A DNA stretch of 64,000 nt from DASXHD01 sp036488725 (GTDB taxonomy: Bacteria; Myxococcota_A; Polyangia; Polyangiales; Polyangiaceae). The stretch is taken from assembly GCA_036488725.1 (NCBI GenBank), contig DASXHD010000129.1, positions 62,001-126,000 of the forward strand, read 5' to 3'. Positions 60,675 through 64,000 of this stretch are shown here, in pieces. The translations under genes were made by a program, and so were the position numbers. Each line of letters starts with the position of its first letter. The first letter of the stretch is position 1. The notes under the pieces were generated by a model. It was not told the origin of the DNA. It ran no database searches and saw nothing but the letters and a program-made list of their open reading frames with translations.

Positions 60675-61693
60675 TGCGAACGACTCTCTTGACGACCGTC
60701 CTCTGCGCCGCGCTCCTCTCGGCCGGTTCCGCGCGCGCCGCGGGCGTCGACCCCGCCAACGCCACCGCCGTCGAGCGCGAGCAAGCCCAAGCGCACTTCC
60801 TCAAAGGCAAGACCGCTTTCGAGTCGAACGACATGACGACCGCGCTCGAGCAGTTCCGCGCGTCGCTCGAGATCGTCGCTTCGCCGAACGCGCGTCTCTA
60901 CGTCGCGCGCACGCTCCGCGAGCTCGGGCGACTCGTCGAAGCGTACGAAGAGTTCGGACGCACCGCCGCCGAAGCGAAAGAGCACGAGCGCGAAGACGGC
61001 CGCTACGGAAAAGCCGCGCAAGCCGCGCTCGCGGAGCGCGCGTCGATCGCGCCGCAGATCGCGTTCGTGAAGCTCACGATCAAAGACGCGAACGACGCGA
61101 CGACGGTGAACGTGCAGGGGAGCCCGCTCGTGCGCGCCGGGTGGACCGATCCGGTTCCGGTCAAGCCCGGCGACGTCGAGATCGAGGTCGTGACGCCCGG
61201 GGTCCTCCCGATCCGCAAGACGGTCAGCGTGCGCGCGGGCAAACAGATGCCGCTCGAGGTCGACGCGATGGCGCCCGGCGGCGGCGCGCTCGGCGGAACG
61301 GGCGGCCCACCCGGCCCGACGGTGGCGACCGCGCCCGAGACGAGCGACGCGCACGCGGGTCGACACTGGATGCTCCCGGCCGCAATCGCCGGCGCGGGCG
61401 TCGGCGTGCTCGGGATGATCATCTTCACCGCCGCGGGCGTCGCGTCGAACAACACCTACTCCGATTTGCAAAAACAGTGCGGCGCCGGTCCGTGCCCGGC
61501 GTCGCTCTCCGGCGAAGTCTCGCGCGGCAAGACCGAGCAAGCCGTCGCCAACACCGGCCTCGTCTTCGGCATCCTCGGGCTCGCAGCCGGCGCAGCGCTC
61601 TTCACGCTCTGGGTCCTCCCGCACAAGCACGCGTCCGCGTCGGCGTCGCTCCTCGTCGGACCTGGCTCGCTCGGACTCGCCGGCACCTTCTGA
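60674..61693 (+). CDS. TPR/PEGA-type membrane protein with signal peptide
   Basis: A 339-residue exported protein of the same plan as the one at 5818. The signal ends near ARAAGVD, TPR-like helices include FESNDMTTALEQFRASLEI, and a PEGA-like beta unit includes TTVNVQGSPLVRAGWTDPVP. Two hydrophobic segments near the end flank a loop with CGAGPC. The ATG shares a base with the pseudokinase stop, so the pair is co-translated. Repetition of this pair type next to kinases suggests a conserved signalling module. Confidence 0.7.
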   Translation: MRTTLLTTVLCAALLSAGSARAAGVDPANATAVEREQAQAHFLKGKTAFESNDMTTALEQFRASLEIVASPNARLYVARTLRELGRLVEAYEEFGRTAAEAKEHEREDGRYGKAAQAALAERASIAPQIAFVKLTIKDANDATTVNVQGSPLVRAGWTDPVPVKPGDVEIEVVTPGVLPIRKTVSVRAGKQMPLEVDAMAPGGGALGGTGGPPGPTVATAPETSDAHAGRHWMLPAAIAGAGVGVLGMIIFTAAGVASNNTYSDLQKQCGAGPCPASLSGEVSRGKTEQAVANTGLVFGILGLAAGAALFTLWVLPHKHASASASLLVGPGSLGLAGTF

Positions 61694-61706
61694 TATGCAT
61701 GAGCGG

Positions 61707-62240
61707 ATGAGGCGTCCGCTCCTCGCCGCCGCGCTCCTCCTCGCATCGTCCTCGGCCTTCGCGGAAGACTCGATCTTGAAGCAGCCCGGCCAGCACCCGG
61801 ACTATTTCGCCGAGCTCGAAGTGCACGGCCTCGTCGCCTACGGCGGCGGCCCGCTCCTCATCGGCCGCTACCCGCTCGTCGGTTTCGGCCCGGGCTTTCA
61901 CGCGAATTTCCGCATCCTCAAGAACGGCTTCATCCCGTCGCTCAACGACAACGTCGCGATCGGCGTCGGCGCCGAGCTCGTCTTCGACACCGACAACGCG
62001 GTCCACCTCGTCACGCCGATTTTCCTCCAGTGGAATTTCTGGATCACGAAGCACTGGTCGGTCCTCGGCGAGCCCGGCGTCGCGATCGCCTTTCCGCTGA
62101 GCACGCCGCGCGGTCCCGAGCCGGTGTTCCTCACGCCGGCGCTCTCGGTCGGCGCGCGATACAATTTCAACGACCACGTCACGCTGCTGATGCGCCTCGG
62201 CTTCCCGGTGTCGAGCGTGGGCGTTTCATTCTTTTTGTGA
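61707..62240 (+). CDS. Small outer-membrane beta-barrel protein
   Basis: A 177-residue exported protein. The signal ends near AFAEDSIL, and the rest alternates hydrophobic residues as in an eight-stranded barrel (FGPGFHANFRI, AIGVGAELVFDTD, LTPALSVGARYNF). It ends in VSFFL, close to the aromatic-terminal signal for outer-membrane insertion. ATG 61707 is preferred over 61695 because it begins a cleaner signal. Its last bases form one copy of the 17-bp duplication and overlap a convergent gene by 15 bases. Confidence 0.7.
   Translation: MRRPLLAAALLLASSSAFAEDSILKQPGQHPDYFAELEVHGLVAYGGGPLLIGRYPLVGFGPGFHANFRILKNGFIPSLNDNVAIGVGAELVFDTDNAVHLVTPIFLQWNFWITKHWSVLGEPGVAIAFPLSTPRGPEPVFLTPALSVGARYNFNDHVTLLMRLGFPVSSVGVSFFL
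62224..62240 (+). repeat. 17-bp direct repeat, copy 1
   Basis: TTTCATTCTTTTTGTGA ends the barrel gene (S-F-F-L-stop) on the plus strand, and on the minus strand encodes S-Q-K-E-stop of the HExxH gene. An identical copy lies at 63090-63106. Confidence 0.85.
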
Positions 62241-63023
62241 CCAACCGATTTCGCGCGCGGTCGTCGGACCGACCGCGAGATCGTCGAGCGTGTCGAGGAC
62301 GACCTCTTCGCTCGGCGAGATCGGCCGGCCGCGCGCCATGATTTCGACGAACCGCTGCGGGTACCTCGGCACGAGATCGGGCTCGGCGAGGCCGTCGGGG
62401 ATCGTCGCGCGCCCGCTCTCGTCGTAGTGATCGGTCGCGTCGAGCGTGTGAAAGAGCTCGTGCGCGATGACCGAGAGCGCGAAGTCGACGGTCCTCTCGT
62501 CCAAGTCGACTGTGACGGTGCCGATGCGCCCGCCTTGTTCGCTCGCGCCTTCGATCATGTGCTTCTTGCTTCGCGGAGGCTGCGCGGTCACGTAGATGCG
62601 CGAGTCGGCCGCGTCGACCGAGAACGCGCCGCGCGCGTCGACGTCGCTCGCCCAGCGGTGCAGGTCCCACGTGTGGCGCGCGAGGTCGATGATGCCGTCG
62701 CCGCGCGGCGCGGGCGGTGGCGGCACGCCGTCGATCGGCCCGTAAAATGTGAACGAGAAAGGCTTGGGCGCCGACGGCCTGTAACGATGGAGCTCGGCGG
62801 CGAGTCGATCTTCGAGCGCCGGCGCGCGCTCACGGAGCGCGTCGATCGCGCTCGGTGCGACCGGACCGTCGCGCAAGACGACGACCGCGATCGAAAGCGT
62901 GTGGTCCCATGCTTTTCGCGCGTGCCGCGCGTGGACGTCGTGCCAGGCGTAGAGCACGACGACGAGCAGAATCGACGTGAGCACCGCGAGGCGTGCGTGG
63001 TAGAAGCGGCCTCGCTGCGCCAT
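62226..63023 (-). CDS. Membrane-anchored HExxH protein, putative metalloprotease
   Basis: A 265-residue protein with one N-terminal helix (LAVLTSILLVVVLYAW, about residues 11-27) and an outer domain. The zinc-site motif is AHELFHTLDATDHYDESG (HExxH followed by a D six residues on, about residue 190). I recognise no family. ATG 63023 is preferred because TAGAAT lies seven bases upstream; ATG 63032 and 63095 are alternatives. Its C-terminus SQKE is shared with the next minus-strand gene because of the 17-bp repeat. Confidence 0.65.
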   Translation of the reverse strand: MAQRGRFYHARLAVLTSILLVVVLYAWHDVHARHARKAWDHTLSIAVVVLRDGPVAPSAIDALRERAPALEDRLAAELHRYRPSAPKPFSFTFYGPIDGVPPPPAPRGDGIIDLARHTWDLHRWASDVDARGAFSVDAADSRIYVTAQPPRSKKHMIEGASEQGGRIGTVTVDLDERTVDFALSVIAHELFHTLDATDHYDESGRATIPDGLAEPDLVPRYPQRFVEIMARGRPISPSEEVVLDTLDDLAVGPTTAREIGWSQKE

Positions 63024-63030
63024 CGCGTTC

Positions 63031-63036
63031 ATTCTA
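63031..63036 (-). promoter_or_regulatory. -10-like box TAGAAT, 7 nt before start 63023
   Basis: On the minus strand TAGAAT is followed by 7 bases and ATG 63023. The box overlaps ATG 63032, arguing against that start. Confidence 0.5.
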
Positions 63037-63046
63037 CAATGAGCCG

Positions 63047-63106
63047 ATGACGAAGCTCGGCGCCGCCCGATTCGCCGTGGGGCCAGGTCTTTCATTCTTT
63101 TTGTGA
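63047..63106 (+). pseudogene. Remnant of a barrel-gene 3' end
   Basis: The plus strand reads M-T-K-L-G-A-A-R-F-A-V-G-P-G-L-S-F-F-L-stop. RFAVGPGLSFFL looks like the last strand of an outer-membrane barrel and ends in the same SFFL as the gene at 61707. No upstream barrel sequence is left, and a minus-strand gene (63092-63778) has taken over the distal bases. Confidence 0.5.
63090..63106 (+). repeat. 17-bp direct repeat, copy 2
   Basis: Identical to 62224-62240. It supplies the SQKE-stop end of the minus-strand TPR gene. Confidence 0.85.
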
Positions 63107-63778
63107 GGCGGCTGCCAGCTTTTCATTCACCTCGAGGAGCCGAGAACGCGCAGCCGGGACGATCCTGGAGTCGGGGTACTCGAGCACTGCCAGATAGGCT
63201 GCGAGCGCCGAGCGATAAGCAGCGGGCTCGCTCGTGCCGCGTGCGAGCTCGAGCTCACCGATCGCAAATTCCGCGAGCGGGACGTACACGGAGTCTGGGT
63301 GTCGTTGAACGAGCTCCGCATATCGGCGCTCGGCGCCGGCGTTGTCGCGAATCGCTTCGTCTTCGATGCCCAGGTAATACAGCACCGCATCGGTGTCTTC
63401 GTAGGCCGGCGCCTCACGCAGAACGGTTTCGTACTGCAGGATCGCGGCGCGCGACGCGCCCTCGACTCCGAGCTTACGCAGTTGAACGTAGGCCTCCGCG
63501 AGTCTGTCGTGGACCGTGGCTGGCGCCGGCTGGGCGGCGCCTGCGAGATATTGTTCGAGACGCTGTCGCTCGTTTTCGAGCGCCGCGAACGCCCGACGTG
63601 TCGGCCGCGGCCGCGTGTCGCGCAGCTCCATGATGGGCGGCAGGGGCGTCGCTTTCACGCGGACCGGCGCGGCCCGAATCGACGTCGATGGGGCTGGCAG
63701 CGGTTGGATTGGCTCGACCGCGGGGCGCGCGTCCGCGGCGGCGCACCCAACGATCACGACCCAGACCATCCAGCGCAT
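63092..63778 (-). CDS. TPR-containing exported protein
   Basis: A 228-residue protein. The N-terminus MRWMVWVVIVGCAAA looks like a short lipoprotein signal. After a Pro-rich stretch, TPR-like helical pairs fill residues 90-215 (AAILQYETVLREAPAYEDTD, AERRYAELVQRHPDSVYVPL). BamD/YbgF-like helper proteins have a similar plan. No TAnnnT box is seen at its start. It is divergent from the TRAP gene by 79 bases, and its last codons are shared with the 17-bp repeat. Confidence 0.68.
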   Translation of the reverse strand: MRWMVWVVIVGCAAADARPAVEPIQPLPAPSTSIRAAPVRVKATPLPPIMELRDTRPRPTRRAFAALENERQRLEQYLAGAAQPAPATVHDRLAEAYVQLRKLGVEGASRAAILQYETVLREAPAYEDTDAVLYYLGIEDEAIRDNAGAERRYAELVQRHPDSVYVPLAEFAIGELELARGTSEPAAYRSALAAYLAVLEYPDSRIVPAARSRLLEVNEKLAAASQKE

Positions 63779-63845
63779 CCTTCGTCGGACGGTCTGCTGA
63801 CAGAAGTTCTTGGGTTCGCCGGGCGTCTCGATTCACCAGGCGCGC

Positions 63846-63851
63846 TAGACT
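63846..63851 (+). promoter_or_regulatory. -10-like box TAGACT, 6 nt before the TRAP gene start
   Basis: TAGACT is followed by 6 bases and then ATG 63858. Confidence 0.5.
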
Positions 63852-63857
63852 GCGGGC

Positions 63858-64000
63858 ATGAGGACCATTGGCGCTCGTCTGGGTGCGCTCCTGCTCGGAG
63901 TCGCGATCGCCGGCAGTGCGCTCGCCGATCCACAGACGATCAAAATCGGGACGCTCGCGCCGCCCGATTCGCCTTGGGGCCACGTCTTCAAAGTATGGAA
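63858..64000 (+). CDS. TRAP transporter solute-binding protein (DctP type), 5' part
   Basis: The first 47 codons of a gene cut by the right edge. A signal peptide (LGALLLGVAIAGSALA|D) is followed by TIKIGTLAPPDSPWGHVFKV, the classical start of DctP-family periplasmic binding proteins of TRAP transporters. These capture organic acids for import. The transporter partners and ligand lie outside the window. Confidence 0.8.
   Translation, partial: MRTIGARLGALLLGVAIAGSALADPQTIKIGTLAPPDSPWGHVFKVW

Overview
The window looks like a chromosomal segment of a myxobacterium (phylum Myxococcota, most likely the Polyangia/Sorangiineae side). The DNA is very G+C-rich and codons end mostly in G or C. It carries several Ser/Thr protein kinases, many small Asp/Ala-rich lipoproteins, TPR/PEGA membrane proteins, DUF2330 proteins with MYXO-CTERM-like tails and a Rhodothermus-type respiratory cluster. 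I support 56 genes (two cut by the window ends) and one likely gene remnant. Coding density is very high and no gene-free stretch exceeds 300 bases. I see no rRNA, tRNA, CRISPR array, insertion sequence or prophage.

Layout. 1-8498: the start of a PilZ gene, an acyl-CoA synthetase, two transmembrane Ser/Thr kinases, a lipoprotein with a His/Glu motif, a TPR/PEGA protein and a convergent DUF885 lipoprotein. 8525-13686: a membrane histidine kinase translationally coupled to a giant kinase-ATPase-TPR signalling protein. 13723-16973: heme O synthase (ctaB), a small lipoprotein and a ClC channel with CBS domains. 16990-17622: a gene of unknown function behind a striking operator-like repeat. 17870-33085: one long tightly coupled operon encoding Alternative Complex III (actA-F), an unknown membrane protein, a SCO copper chaperone, a caa3-type cytochrome oxidase (subunits II, I, III, IV), a cytochrome P450 and a single-domain receiver. 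ActA-F oxidise quinol and pass electrons to the oxidase; SCO would load CuA, and CtaB upstream makes the heme precursor.

33073-48798 is mostly cell-envelope genes: a DUF4139-like lipoprotein, a cytochrome c, an M3 peptidase, a GH43-like lipoprotein, two tandem DUF2330 proteins, and a run of secreted lipoproteins including a tetraheme tandem DUF1111 protein, a DUF192 protein and a thioredoxin/YyaL-like protein. 48818-54247: a Ser/Thr kinase, a trypsin-like protease with a sorting tail, three minus-strand genes of unknown function and an OmpR-type regulator. 54255-62240: two divergent lipoproteins, then a second signalling block with a His-tailed Ser/Thr kinase, a beta-propeller lipoprotein with a heme motif, a pseudokinase, a TPR/PEGA protein and a small outer-membrane barrel. 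62226-64000: a HExxH protein, a TPR protein, a duplicated barrel-gene end and the start of a TRAP-transporter binding protein.

The most unusual global signal is a TAnnnT -10-like box ending only 5-8 bases before the start codon of at least 14 genes that head transcription units. This suggests widespread leaderless transcription, and I used it to refine several starts. Other points of note are a four-copy CCGGAAGA cluster abutting one such box, a 15-residue insertion inside the CuA ligand loop of oxidase subunit II, His-rich extracytoplasmic tails on two kinases, and a 17-bp duplication that carries the ends of convergent genes.
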